DNA from: Sorangiineae bacterium NIC37A_2
Lineage (GTDB): Bacteria; Myxococcota_A; Polyangia; Polyangiales; Polyangiaceae
Length of the DNA stretch: 64,000 bases
Assembly: GCA_002085155.1 (NCBI GenBank)
Contig: NASX01000008.1
Coordinates: forward strand, 62,001 to 126,000
Direction of reading: 5' to 3'
Shown: positions 42,483 through 50,831 of the stretch, one piece after another
How the letters are laid out: the number at the start of each line of letters is the position of its first letter
Numbering within the stretch: the stretch's first letter is position 1
Translations under genes and position numbers: made by a program
Notes under the pieces: generated by a model
What the model was told of the DNA's origin: nothing
Database searches by the model: none
Seen by the model: the letters and a program-made list of their open reading frames with translations, nothing else

Positions 42483-42622
42483 TTCTTCTATTTTCGGTGA
42501 GATCGCCTCCGCCCCGTACCAAAGGCCTTGTCGCCATCCGCGCGCGGGTGTGAACCCGGGACGCGGCGACTCACCCGCTTTCGGCCGGACCCGAAAGCAG
42601 CTCTCGCCGGCAGTCAGGCCTT

Positions 42623-43360
42623 CTAGCCGTGACTCATCACCAGCCCGCCGGAGAGCGAATATCCCGGAGGGAGCGAGGTGCGAATCTGCTCTTCGAGGCT
42701 CGCAGGGATCGGCCACTTCCGATCGGCAAGCCCCTGGGCAATGCGGTTGCGGATGCGGAGTGATTCTTCGTCACTCAGGGCCGAGACGAGCGCCTCCGTG
42801 GCCTCTGGGAGCCCCACCTCAAACAAACAGGTCACAGCAGCAAAGCGCACCGCCTCGTTCACGTCTCCTACGAAAGGCTCCACCGCAATTCGTGTAGCGT
42901 CGGTGTGGAACTCCTCGAGGGCCTGCAGAACATGAACCTTCGGCTCAGGGTTCCGAACGTAATCCGTATCAAACTCGCGCAGGATCGAGAGCAACTCTCG
43001 CTCAAGATCAGCCCCCGAGACAATTTCGCGCAGCGCCTTGATGGGCCAGGTCAGGCTCTCGGCGCGAGCGCAATATTCTTGGATCGGCTCGAGCGCAGCC
43101 GTCCCCGCTTTAGCGATACCGGCGACGGCGGTCGCCTTCTCTTCCTGGTCCCGAATCGAGGGATCCAAGTTCCAGCGGAACCGACTCAAGAGCACCCGTG
43201 CGGACTCTTTCGTGCCCATCGCCGAGAGTCGCTCGAGAGCGTCGTAGCGATCGAGGTCTTGGGAAAGACGGCTGTTCAAATGTTTGGCCAACTTGGCCAG
43301 ATCCCGCTCTGAGTTCGAGCTGGACTTGTCCGACTTCTTAAAGAGATCGAAGAGACTCAT
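42623..43360 (-). CDS. HEAT-repeat protein
   Basis: A 245-residue soluble protein made of alpha-helical repeats of the HEAT type (ALERLSAMGTKESARVLLSRF, KVHVLQALEEF, AVRFAAVTCLFEVGLPEATEAL). The N-terminus MSLFDLFKKSDKSS is short and basic. HEAT arrays are binding surfaces and no catalytic residues are seen. The gene follows the HAMP-domain membrane sensor by 42 bases on the same strand and is probably co-transcribed, so it might be a cytoplasmic partner of that sensor. Proteins of this length and N-terminus occur singly in myxobacteria; function is unknown. Confidence 0.75.
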   Translation of the reverse strand: MSLFDLFKKSDKSSSNSERDLAKLAKHLNSRLSQDLDRYDALERLSAMGTKESARVLLSRFRWNLDPSIRDQEEKATAVAGIAKAGTAALEPIQEYCARAESLTWPIKALREIVSGADLERELLSILREFDTDYVRNPEPKVHVLQALEEFHTDATRIAVEPFVGDVNEAVRFAAVTCLFEVGLPEATEALVSALSDEESLRIRNRIAQGLADRKWPIPASLEEQIRTSLPPGYSLSGGLVMSHG

Positions 43361-43402
43361 GAGATTGTTGTGGTGAACGATCGGGCGAGGGCGTGCGCTC
43401 TG

Positions 43403-44518
43403 CTACGGCCGCGGCGCGTCGTCCTCCGAGCCCTCATCGACCTCGAGCAGGGCGTTGAGGAGCGCGTTGATGCGAGACGTTAGTCCACCGAGCTCGTCGT
43501 GCTCAAGGTCGAAGCGGAGGTCCCGATGCCCGTTGATGAGGAGGAGCAAGCCCTCCTCGATCTCCGCGACCGGCCGCGAAATATAGTTACCGAGCAGAAT
43601 GCCGCCGATGACCACGAGCACGAGCCCGAGGGCACCCGAAAGGAGCACCGGACCGAGCACCGCGTCGGCGCTGTCAGCGCTCCGCGGCGCCACACTGGCC
43701 ACGACGAGAGCTTTTTGATCCCCGTATCCGAGCAGAGGACGCCCGACATAGACCCTACCGTCGGCGCCTTGGCTTGTTCCCGCGCCGCCCCCTCGAGCCG
43801 CAGCCACCACCGGTTCAAGGGCGGTCGGGCCGAGGATACCCGGGGTCGAGACAGCAATGGCGCCGGGGGCCGGAGCGTCTACCAGGGCAATGCCCAGGGT
43901 CGCACCACTTGTGACGTCACTGATGGCGCGAAGGCGCTCATCATTGAGGGGAGTCCCCACCACAAGGACGCCGACAACCTGCCCGTCCTGGCCACGGACC
44001 GGGCCATAGGCCACGGCGAACTGCTCCTGCCTTGTCTGGCTGATCCAGAGATCGCTCGCCGCTCTTCCGGTAGAAAGTGCTTTGAGAAGGCCAGGATACG
44101 CAGCCCCCATGTTCTCCCCGCGCATCAGCGTCGAACCGTTACGTCCGAGGCCAATCCCGTCAGCGTTGACGAAGAGCACAAGGCTCGCCGGCGCTCCGGA
44201 GAACGCGGGGTCGTGCTGAGCCGCGTCTTTCAAGCGGTTCGCCGTAGTCATAGCCCGCTCCTGCCGAGCGGTCTCGAGACCTGCGGAGTAAATGAGCGAA
44301 ACCTCTTCGCTCGCAGCCTGCTCAGCCACCCACCTTTCAGCCCGACTCGCGTCAAGTGAGAGGCTCACCTGAGCGGCTTGCGCCGCTCGACTCGCCGCTT
44401 TCGCGATCTCTGCTGAATCATTCAACAGCGGTGCGAGCGAAGATCGAACCAAGAAGAACGTGAGAAGTGTCACCGTGGCCATGATGCCTCCGTTGACCCA
44501 AATGATTTTCGCGCGCAT
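43403..44518 (-). CDS. Membrane sensor ending in a HAMP domain, no output domain
   Basis: A 371-residue protein from the ATG at 44516-44518 (GGAG five bases upstream); longer starts exist. One membrane helix (about 10-28), a periplasmic region of about 250 residues resembling a cache-type sensor (SLVLFVNADGIGLGRNG, AVAYGPVRGQDGQVVGVLVV), a second helix (GLVLVVIGGILLGNYI, about 300-322) and a HAMP segment (ISRPVAEIEEGLLLLINGHR, HDELGGL). The chain stops about 15 residues after HAMP with an acidic tail, so there is no methyl-accepting, kinase or cyclase domain. Signal would have to pass to a separate protein, perhaps the HEAT-repeat protein encoded next. Confidence 0.75.
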   Translation of the reverse strand: MRAKIIWVNGGIMATVTLLTFFLVRSSLAPLLNDSAEIAKAASRAAQAAQVSLSLDASRAERWVAEQAASEEVSLIYSAGLETARQERAMTTANRLKDAAQHDPAFSGAPASLVLFVNADGIGLGRNGSTLMRGENMGAAYPGLLKALSTGRAASDLWISQTRQEQFAVAYGPVRGQDGQVVGVLVVGTPLNDERLRAISDVTSGATLGIALVDAPAPGAIAVSTPGILGPTALEPVVAAARGGGAGTSQGADGRVYVGRPLLGYGDQKALVVASVAPRSADSADAVLGPVLLSGALGLVLVVIGGILLGNYISRPVAEIEEGLLLLINGHRDLRFDLEHDELGGLTSRINALLNALLEVDEGSEDDAPRP

Positions 44519-44781
44519 TGCCTCTCCGAGGTGGGACCGGGGCCACCCGCGTGCTCCCATGCGCGAGGCTAACATCACTCGCACCATCAAAGAACCCTCC
44601 TGATACGGGGAGATGACGACGAAATCACGACCGCCGCAGGAGATGCCCGCTCACGTGCCTTCTCGGGCACCTTCAGTATGCGCTGAAAGTGAAATCCGCT
44701 GGAATGGCCCCGAGCATCCCCCATTGTCGGGCGTTCAGCCGAGGGCCGGCGATGTAACGCCTGGGGAGGATTCTCTGGTCC

Positions 44782-44800
44782 CGCGAGCCGTTGGCTCACG
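44782..44800 (-). terminator. Hairpin downstream of tRNA-His
   Basis: On the minus strand CGTGAGCC-aac-GGCTCGCG forms an 8-bp stem (one G-T wobble) 22 bases after the tRNA 3' end. No strong T-run follows, so it may end transcription only partly or guide 3' processing. Confidence 0.45.
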
Positions 44801-44822
44801 GCTACTTGTTCTGCGGACGATT

Positions 44823-44898
44823 GGGGTGAATGACGGGGATTGAACCCGCGACACCTGGAGCCACAATCCAGTGCTCTACCACTGAGCTACATCCACCA
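44823..44898 (-). tRNA. tRNA-His (anticodon GTG)
   Basis: Reading the minus strand from 44898, the extra G at position -1 characteristic of histidine tRNAs faces C73. The acceptor arm GTGGATG/CATTCAC, D arm GCTC...GAGC, anticodon arm CTGGA-TTGTGGC-TCCAG (anticodon GTG) and T arm with GGTTCAATCC are all present. The 3' CCA is encoded (44823-44825). It stands alone between two protein genes. Confidence 0.95.
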
Positions 44899-45169
44899 CA
44901 CACGGAGAAACCCGTGCCCGAAAGTGACGCTCACGAGGAGCGCCCCTTGGGGGCGAGGCATGTAGCGCACCCCACTCGGCCTGCGCAAGGGTCGACGCCA
45001 TGGAAATGGCATCGATCTGCCGAGTCCGAGCCTTGTCCGCCATCTGCCGGACCCTATTGCTGCCCGGAAGAAACTTTTGAAGGCAGGCGTCGCCGGACGC
45101 GCAATTGTTCAGGCAAAAGGATTCTCATATTTCGTCCTCTCAGCGCTTTCCGCTATAGTCGTAAGGGTC

Positions 45170-45868
45170 ATGCGCGGAGAGATCCAAGCCATCCTGACCC
45201 TGACTGGGGGTGCTCTATTGCTGTTCGGCGTCGCCTGCGGAAGCGACCCGGGACCGGCCCAAGGCCAGGCGCACTACCGCGCCTACAAGCCTCCCCAGGT
45301 CGACATTCCTCTCGCCGAAAGAGAAAAGAGCTGTCGCGCGGGTGCGGGCGGCATCGGAGCCTCTACCCCGCTGTTTGAGGGAGGACGGACCGGGGTTCCC
45401 GAATTACCGCCTGTTGCAGGGACACCGAAAGATCCAGGCGGGCCAGTCCAAGACGGACAGCTCGGGCCGAAGGGCAACGGAACCTACAAGTTGAGTTGTT
45501 CCGTCGCTGGCTCCGAAAACGGCAGCTACAGAATCAACGCTCGACTCTCGGGACCGGTCAACGACGCTCCCAGTAGCCCCGGTTCCTCCGGCTCGACCAC
45601 CATCGACGTGCTCGGCGCGACCATTGGCCCCGACGGCAAAGGTTCCGGCCGGATCGACTTCTACACGAGCGAGACGCTGAAGGTGACCCCGGTGACCGGC
45701 ACGACCTGCGTCATCGAAGTCGTGCCCGATCCCCAAACGGGAAGGTTGAGCATCGCGCCGGGCTCAGCCTGGATCACCTTCCGCTGCGAAGGAACTCGCA
45801 CAGGCGACCAGCAGACCTATTGTTGGTCGGACGGCGCCCTCGTGCTGAACAACTGCGGGACGGAATAA
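45170..45868 (+). CDS. Lipoprotein, function unknown
   Basis: A 232-residue protein from ATG 45170 with AAGGG just upstream; the longer frame upstream has no coding support. Lipobox FGVAC gives a lipid anchor at about residue 23. The first part is a Gly/Pro-rich, low-complexity linker (residues about 50-115). The second is a beta-rich domain with four Cys (KLSCSVAGSENGSYRINARLSG, TCVIEVVPDPQTG, ITFRCEGTR, YCWSDGALVLNNCG), probably disulfide-bonded. No enzyme motif is seen. It stands as a single gene between tRNA-His and the bidirectional terminator at 45904-45930. Confidence 0.72.
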   Translation: MRGEIQAILTLTGGALLLFGVACGSDPGPAQGQAHYRAYKPPQVDIPLAEREKSCRAGAGGIGASTPLFEGGRTGVPELPPVAGTPKDPGGPVQDGQLGPKGNGTYKLSCSVAGSENGSYRINARLSGPVNDAPSSPGSSGSTTIDVLGATIGPDGKGSGRIDFYTSETLKVTPVTGTTCVIEVVPDPQTGRLSIAPGSAWITFRCEGTRTGDQQTYCWSDGALVLNNCGTE

Positions 45869-45903
45869 CCGAAGGTTATTCACTCAGCAGAGCCGATAGG
45901 AAC

Positions 45904-45930
45904 GTGCGAGGCGACCTGGTCGCCTCGCAC
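45904..45930. terminator. Bidirectional hairpin between lipoprotein and PP2C genes
   Basis: GTGCGAGGCGAC-ctg-GTCGCCTCGCAC, perfect 12-bp arms between convergent genes. It is followed by GCATTTG on the plus strand. Confidence 0.8.
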
Positions 45931-45982
45931 GCATTTGTGCGCCCGAGCTCTCACGGCGAGCACTCGGGGTCTCGCTCCCGCC

Positions 45983-46801
45983 TTAGTCGTCCAAGTCGGG
46001 AACCGTGGCGCGCACTTCATCCGGCGTCACCGGATCTGCCCGAAGCAAGACCGCGGTGACATTGTCTTCTCCGCCGTGTTCGTTGGCGACGTTGATGAGC
46101 AGGCGACAGGCGCCGGACAGGTTCGAAGCGGAGCGATCGATGAGCTCAGCCAGCTCATCATCTTCTACCATTCCGCTCAGGCCGTCCGAGCAAAGCAAGT
46201 AGACGTCGCCCACCTGGACATCGTGACCAGCTACGTCGACCGGGACGTTGTCCTGCATCCCAAGCGCCCGAGTGATCACGTTCGTCGGCAGGTCGCCGCG
46301 CTGTTCTTCGCTCATCTCCGGCATCGCATCCGCGTAGTCATTCACGAGGGAATGATCGCGAGTGAGCTGCTGGATTTTGCCTCGGCGAACACGGTAGGCG
46401 CGGCTATCGCCCACGTGGGCGATGTAGAGACGGCCAGTTTTCGGCGCGAACAGGGCCGCGACGATGGTCGTGCCCATGCCGTGCAACTCGGGACGACGCG
46501 AACCGAGTTCGACAATGCGCCGGTTGGCCAGCTTGACGCCCGAGATCAGTCGATTTTCTTCTTCGCTGCGTTTCGGATCGAACTCGAAGGGCCAGGTTAG
46601 GTCTTCGAGCCCGGTCGAACGGAAAAAGTCGACGGTTGCTTCGACAGCAATTTTGCTTGCGACGTCGCCCGCCTGGTGGCCCCCCATGCCGTCGGCCACG
46701 ATGAACAAATTGAGCGAAGGCTCAACCGCAAAAGCGTCTTCATTGTGGTCTCTCTGGAGACCAACGTCCGTCAGCCCAGCGGCGTCTATCCGCATTGGCA
46801 T
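45983..46801 (-). CDS. PP2C-family serine/threonine protein phosphatase
   Basis: A 272-residue cytoplasmic phosphatase with all PP2C metal-binding motifs in order: QRDHNEDAF, VADGMGGH, GMGTTIVAA, HVGDSRAYR, LCSDGLSGM and GGEDNVTAV. It would remove phosphate from Ser/Thr residues using Mn/Mg and is of the Stp/PrpC type that opposes Hanks-type kinases. This gives a possible counterpart to the several FHA proteins of the window, which read phosphothreonine; no kinase gene is adjacent. ATG 46801 or the in-frame ATG two codons later could both start it. Confidence 0.93.
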   Translation of the reverse strand: MPMRIDAAGLTDVGLQRDHNEDAFAVEPSLNLFIVADGMGGHQAGDVASKIAVEATVDFFRSTGLEDLTWPFEFDPKRSEEENRLISGVKLANRRIVELGSRRPELHGMGTTIVAALFAPKTGRLYIAHVGDSRAYRVRRGKIQQLTRDHSLVNDYADAMPEMSEEQRGDLPTNVITRALGMQDNVPVDVAGHDVQVGDVYLLCSDGLSGMVEDDELAELIDRSASNLSGACRLLINVANEHGGEDNVTAVLLRADPVTPDEVRATVPDLDD

Positions 46802-46936
46802 ACGGATTTAGCGCCCTCCTTGAGCTTTGACGTCGCAATGCATAGAGGTACCTCTTAAAATCTACGCTCTTCGGGCTTCTGTCAAGGCGAGGCGAGACGC
46901 CCCCCCTTCCATCTCACCTCGCGGAGGAGAGCTCGC

Positions 46937-47494
46937 TCAGACCGTGAGGATCTCTTTCTCTTTGCTCGAAACCAGGGCGTCGACAGCTTGTCCGGCCTGG
47001 ACGATGACCTCCTCGACCTTCTTTTTGGCTCGCTCGACAGCATCTTCGCTCAAGTCACCCGACGACTTGAGTTCATTCAACATGTCGATGGCGTCGTGAC
47101 GGCCCTTACGGATTGCAATCTTGCAATCCTCACCGGCTTTTTTCGCAATCTTTCCCAGATCCTTGCGGCGCTCCTCGCTGAGCGGGGGCACAGGCACGCG
47201 GATCAAGTCCCCGTCGACCTGCGGATTCAGGCCGAGGTTGCTCTCCCGGATCGCACGGTCAATCGCCTGAACAGCGCTTTTTTCCCAGGCCTTGATGGTC
47301 AAGAGGCGCGGCTCAGGCACGTTCACCGCCGCCATTTGCGAAATGGGAGTGGGGGTTCCGTAATAGTCGACTCGAATCGACTCCAGCATGCCCGGATGAG
47401 CCCGCCCGGTCCGCAACTTCGAGAGCTCGCGCTTCAAGGCGTCCTGAGCCTTCTCGATCGCGTTCCCCAAATCCTTCATGACATCTTCGATCAT
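46937..47494 (-). CDS. frr: Ribosome recycling factor
   Basis: A 185-residue protein of normal length with the RRF signatures: KLRTGRAHPGMLESIRVDYYG near the N-terminus, VPEPRLLTIKAWEK, IRVPVPPLSEERRKDLGKIAK and a C-terminal helix ending SKEKEILTV. It splits post-termination ribosomes together with EF-G. In most bacteria frr follows pyrH; here the upstream neighbour is a divergent EEP-family gene, so the usual pyrH-frr pair is broken. Confidence 0.96.
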   Translation of the reverse strand: MIEDVMKDLGNAIEKAQDALKRELSKLRTGRAHPGMLESIRVDYYGTPTPISQMAAVNVPEPRLLTIKAWEKSAVQAIDRAIRESNLGLNPQVDGDLIRVPVPPLSEERRKDLGKIAKKAGEDCKIAIRKGRHDAIDMLNELKSSGDLSEDAVERAKKKVEEVIVQAGQAVDALVSSKEKEILTV

Positions 47495-47637
47495 CTTTTC
47501 GCTCCGAAAGCCCGGCCATACGAGGGCCGACGGACCGGCCTATACCACCCGAGTGGGGAGTCGAGCTACCCTTGTCCATCCCCCTCGGGACGGTTCCCCC
47601 GGAGCCGACCGTACATTTGGCCCCCACGACTTCCAAA

Positions 47638-48384
47638 ATGCAGATCCGCGTCCTTTCTTGGAACATCCACAAAGGTGTAGGCGGGCTCGACCGCCGCTAC
47701 CGCCTCGAGCGCGTCGTCGAGCTGCTCCGGGAACGACAGCCCGACATCGTCATGCTCCAAGAGGTGGCGCAATTTTGGCCCGGCGCAAAAATGGCGGACC
47801 AGGTCGCTGAACTCTGTGAAGAGCTCGACCTGAACCACCACGCCTTCGGGCACGAACACAGATACCGTCGCGGCGGATACGGCAACCTAACGCTGAGCCG
47901 ATTTCCGATCCGCGATACCCGCCACTTCGACCTCACGATCAGCTGGCGGAAGAAACGAGGAGCCCTCGTGACTCGTGTTCTCACCCGAGATACCGAGGAT
48001 GGAGAGGAGCACCAACACAGCGTCTGGGTCGCCAATCTCCACCTCGGCCTCTCGGGATCAGAACGGGCCGAGCAGCTGCGGCGGTTCTTGTCTCTCGAGC
48101 CCTTTGGTGAGGTGCAGCGAAGGACGCCCGCGATCGTCGCCGGCGATCTCAACGACCTCTACGGGAACCTCGGACCGCTCTACCTTGAGCCTGCGGGTTT
48201 CCGGCGGGCCGGCGCACTCACCCGGACGTTCCCCGCTTTTGCCCCGCTGCGTCCCCTGGACGGAATCTTTTTCCGGGGTTCAGCGGAGCTCCAAGCCGCG
48301 GGCATCGCCCGCGGACCCAAGCACCGGGAAGCCTCGGACCACTTGCCTCTCGAAGCGGTGTTCGAGATCCCCAAACACTCATGA
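47638..48384 (+). CDS. Endonuclease/exonuclease/phosphatase (EEP) family hydrolase
   Basis: A 248-residue protein from ATG 47638, where similarity to the family begins (MQIRVLSWNIHKG); a TTG at 47572 is less likely. EEP motifs in order: NIHKG, MLQEV (metal Glu), NLHLG, VAGDLNDLY (catalytic Asp/Asn) and SDHLPLEA (Asp-His pair). Such metal-dependent phosphodiesterases act on nucleic acids, phosphoinositides or phospholipids (cardiolipin-synthase-linked members are similar); the substrate cannot be read here. No signal peptide. Its stop overlaps that of the convergent nucleotidyltransferase-like gene by 6 bases. Confidence 0.88.
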   Translation: MQIRVLSWNIHKGVGGLDRRYRLERVVELLRERQPDIVMLQEVAQFWPGAKMADQVAELCEELDLNHHAFGHEHRYRRGGYGNLTLSRFPIRDTRHFDLTISWRKKRGALVTRVLTRDTEDGEEHQHSVWVANLHLGLSGSERAEQLRRFLSLEPFGEVQRRTPAIVAGDLNDLYGNLGPLYLEPAGFRRAGALTRTFPAFAPLRPLDGIFFRGSAELQAAGIARGPKHREASDHLPLEAVFEIPKHS

Positions 48385-49293
48385 GTGGTGGCCGTGGTCG
48401 CGCTGCCCAAGCCTGGCTGTGAAATGCTGGGCAAGAAGGGACGGCAAGCTGCGATCGCCGTAACGGGCCAAGAGTTCGTCTCGCCCCGGGTACACCGCGT
48501 CCGACAGAAGGCGCATGACCTGCGGACCACCTTTGATGCCCGCGATGAAAAGCAGCCGAAAGCCGATCGAACGGTCCTGCCATGACAATCGCTGAGCCCA
48601 GCGACAGGCGGAGCGAGCTCTTTCGCTCGCCTTCCATGGGAGCTCTGTCTCTGCGCGCGCGGGCCCGAGGAGCAAGATCGAAAAATCAAACACATCCTGG
48701 CCGATGGTCTTGTCGATCGCAGAGCGGAGCGCGACCTCATCCACTGAGTGCGCCCAAACAGAGAAAGCCCGAGACAACACCCGAAGATGCGCCTGGTCCG
48801 CTCCGTGGGAGAGAGCGTGCCCCGCCACGTGGGCCAGGGTCAGCGCTTCGTTCATCATGCGCACGGTTCGGCCGTGGAACTCCGCGGGCACGAGAGCCGA
48901 CCAGATCCACTCTTCGTCCTCGTCGAAGAGACGAGGATCGAACGCCCTTGTGTGTAAATCCAAGGTCACAGCCGACTCTCCTCCCGTTGAGAGCTCAACC
49001 CTCCCCCCACGCGCAAGCGCGCGCAGCGGCTCGATCCCGGGAGCTGTCGCGAAACCCGCGCGCCCCAGCCGCTCCAGCGCTTCCCGAGCGTCTCCGCCAC
49101 GGATCAACAGGTCGTTGTCGCTCGAAACGCGCTGGGACAAGTCTCTATAGAGACGGCGCGTCAGAAGCCCCCCCTTGAGGACCACCACATCGAGCTCCCC
49201 GAGCGCATCAAGCGCCGGCAACAAGGCACCTTCCACCCGCAGGTTCTCGGCGATCGCTGCGAGCTTCTCGAGACTCGGGCTACTCGGCCCCAT
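48379..49293 (-). CDS. Nucleotidyltransferase-fold protein (NTP_transf_5 type)
   Basis: About 304 residues from ATG 49291-49293; GTG codons a few positions earlier are possible and none has a good Shine-Dalgarno site. The segment VVLKGGLLTRRLYRDLSQR followed by SSDNDLLI is the signature of the uncharacterised nucleotidyltransferase family PF14907, with DxD as the metal site; downstream are LDLHTRAF and a helical HVAGHALSHG segment. Members are found near polysaccharide and peptide-modification genes, but their reaction is not well known. It follows the small exported protein gene (49340-49777) on the same strand and may be co-transcribed. Confidence 0.75.
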   Translation of the reverse strand: MGPSSPSLEKLAAIAENLRVEGALLPALDALGELDVVVLKGGLLTRRLYRDLSQRVSSDNDLLIRGGDAREALERLGRAGFATAPGIEPLRALARGGRVELSTGGESAVTLDLHTRAFDPRLFDEDEEWIWSALVPAEFHGRTVRMMNEALTLAHVAGHALSHGADQAHLRVLSRAFSVWAHSVDEVALRSAIDKTIGQDVFDFSILLLGPARAETELPWKASERARSACRWAQRLSWQDRSIGFRLLFIAGIKGGPQVMRLLSDAVYPGRDELLARYGDRSLPSLLAQHFTARLGQRDHGHHS

Positions 49294-49339
49294 CGCAATC
49301 ACTGACACGCGCGCGAAAAGGACGCGCTCGTCGCCCCCC

Positions 49340-49777
49340 TCACTTGCACCCAGCGCCCGAGCCTTCGCGGGCAGGCACCGAGAACTCAATCACCGCGCCA
49401 CTGCCCACCGGGGTCAGGCGATGCGAAACCGGGACCGCCTCACGGAGCTCGAGAGAGACATAGACGCCTTCTTTTTTCTTATCGAGCTTGGCCCGAAGGA
49501 GCGTCGAGCAGAAGAAGGAGGCGTCGAGCGGATTCAAATTGTTCCGGCGCTTCACCGTCGCGCCATCGATCAGAAACTGGGTGACCTTACCCTCCTGTTT
49601 CAAGACGACAGGAGCGGAAGACGAGAGCTCCACGCGCAAGGACGCGGCCCCGTTACTCCCGAACTTCAGTCCCGAGTAGGTCACCACCGGGGCATCCTTC
49701 GCCAACGATGACGCGCTCGGCAGCGCGACGGTCAGGATACCGGCCAACCAAAGAGCTCGAGCCACAGTCCACCTCAT
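49340..49777 (-). CDS. Small exported AMIN-like protein
   Basis: A 145-residue protein with a signal peptide (ALWLAGILTVALPSASSLA). The mature part is beta-rich, with alternating strands (SLRVELSSSAPVVLKQEG, TQFLIDGATV, GVYVSLELREAVPVSHRL, AVIEFSVPA), which recalls the AMIN domain of amidases and secretins that binds peptidoglycan. Two Cys (in SFFCST and the C-terminal GCK) may pair. No catalytic residues are seen. The AMIN assignment is a fold guess by pattern. It sits between the nucleotidyltransferase-like gene and the RNase Z-like gene, all on the minus strand with short gaps. Confidence 0.65.
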   Translation of the reverse strand: MRWTVARALWLAGILTVALPSASSLAKDAPVVTYSGLKFGSNGAASLRVELSSSAPVVLKQEGKVTQFLIDGATVKRRNNLNPLDASFFCSTLLRAKLDKKKEGVYVSLELREAVPVSHRLTPVGSGAVIEFSVPAREGSGAGCK

Positions 49778-49796
49778 GACACCCGTAACGGCCAGT

Positions 49797-50750
49797 TTAG
49801 CCTGGAAGAGGACCCCTGTCTGGAGAAAAGACGACCAGCTTCCGGGCGAGCGGCGCCGGTAGTCTCCGCTTCAATATCTCGTGGACCTCCGCGGGCCGAT
49901 AGATCTGGCTGAAATGCATGAGGACGAGGAACTCGTTTTCGAACTGGTCCGCTCTCTCGATGATCTCGTCCAGGTGGATGTGGCACTTCTCACGACACTC
50001 CCATCGGCCCTTGCGGTCGTCGAGAAAGGTACATTCGAGGACGAGCACTCGCGCCTTGCACAGCTCTGGTTCCCGGTCGAGGACGTCGATGAGCGTATCG
50101 GTGGCATAGGCGAACTCCCGGCGAATGACCGGCTCGAAGAGGTCCTCCCCTGCGAGGCGCCGCGCGCGAATCTCGGGTCCCGGCAGCCCCAAAAACTCCG
50201 TCCGAAGCTTCTGGACCCGCCGCCTGAACTCGTAGCCGAGCGAAGGTACGCTGTGGAGCGTTCGAAACGCGCGCACCTCCCAGTCGGCATGAAGCGGAAC
50301 GACCTGTCCGGGCTCGAGCGGCACATAGTCGAGGGTCCGTCCCCTGCCCTGCACCAGCGTGAAGGCCCTCACCCCCTCACGCACCGGCTCTTCGATCTCG
50401 GCAGGGAGAAAGACGCGCGGCGGGTCGACGCCCGCGAGCCCACGGTGTCCGAGCAGCGTGACGAGCGAGCCGACATGGTCAGCATGTCCGTGACTCAGGA
50501 AGAGGTGCGGCGCACCGACAAACGAGCGTGGAGCGATCCCGATGTCCAAGATCGCTCCCAGCTCAGGCACACACAGGCTCGTGTAGACCCCGCCGACGGA
50601 CACCCCGACGATGGAGTAGGGACCAGCCTGAACTTCTGTGAGCATGTCGGAAAAGCGGCCCTCACCTATAGGCGCCGCTCGCGCTCTCTCCATAGCACCG
50701 ATCGGCCCGGGCCCGCTTGTACCCCGAGAAGCTTGACGCTCCTGGCTCAT
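49797..50750 (-). CDS. RNase Z-like metallo-beta-lactamase-fold hydrolase
   Basis: A 317-residue protein from the ATG at 50748-50750 (GGGG nine bases upstream); other in-frame ATGs allow longer or shorter forms. The metallo-beta-lactamase metal site is SHGHADH. Further motifs match tRNase [11 protein letters not shown] (motif III His), AYATDT (motif IV Asp) and VLMHFSQIY (like HFSxRY of motif V). tRNase Z removes 3' trailers of pre-tRNAs. This copy lacks the usual short-form length and N-terminus, so it may be a divergent RNase Z or a relative acting on another phosphodiester. It is divergent from the SNF2 helicase with 81 bases between the starts. Confidence 0.8.
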   Translation of the reverse strand: MSQERQASRGTSGPGPIGAMERARAAPIGEGRFSDMLTEVQAGPYSIVGVSVGGVYTSLCVPELGAILDIGIAPRSFVGAPHLFLSHGHADHVGSLVTLLGHRGLAGVDPPRVFLPAEIEEPVREGVRAFTLVQGRGRTLDYVPLEPGQVVPLHADWEVRAFRTLHSVPSLGYEFRRRVQKLRTEFLGLPGPEIRARRLAGEDLFEPVIRREFAYATDTLIDVLDREPELCKARVLVLECTFLDDRKGRWECREKCHIHLDEIIERADQFENEFLVLMHFSQIYRPAEVHEILKRRLPAPLARKLVVFSPDRGPLPG

Positions 50751-50831
50751 TGTCGATAACCCCGCATGCCGGGTGCTCATACCTGGCGGAACGGACCTGA
50801 GGGCGGCCTGGTGGCCTTGGACGCACAAGCA

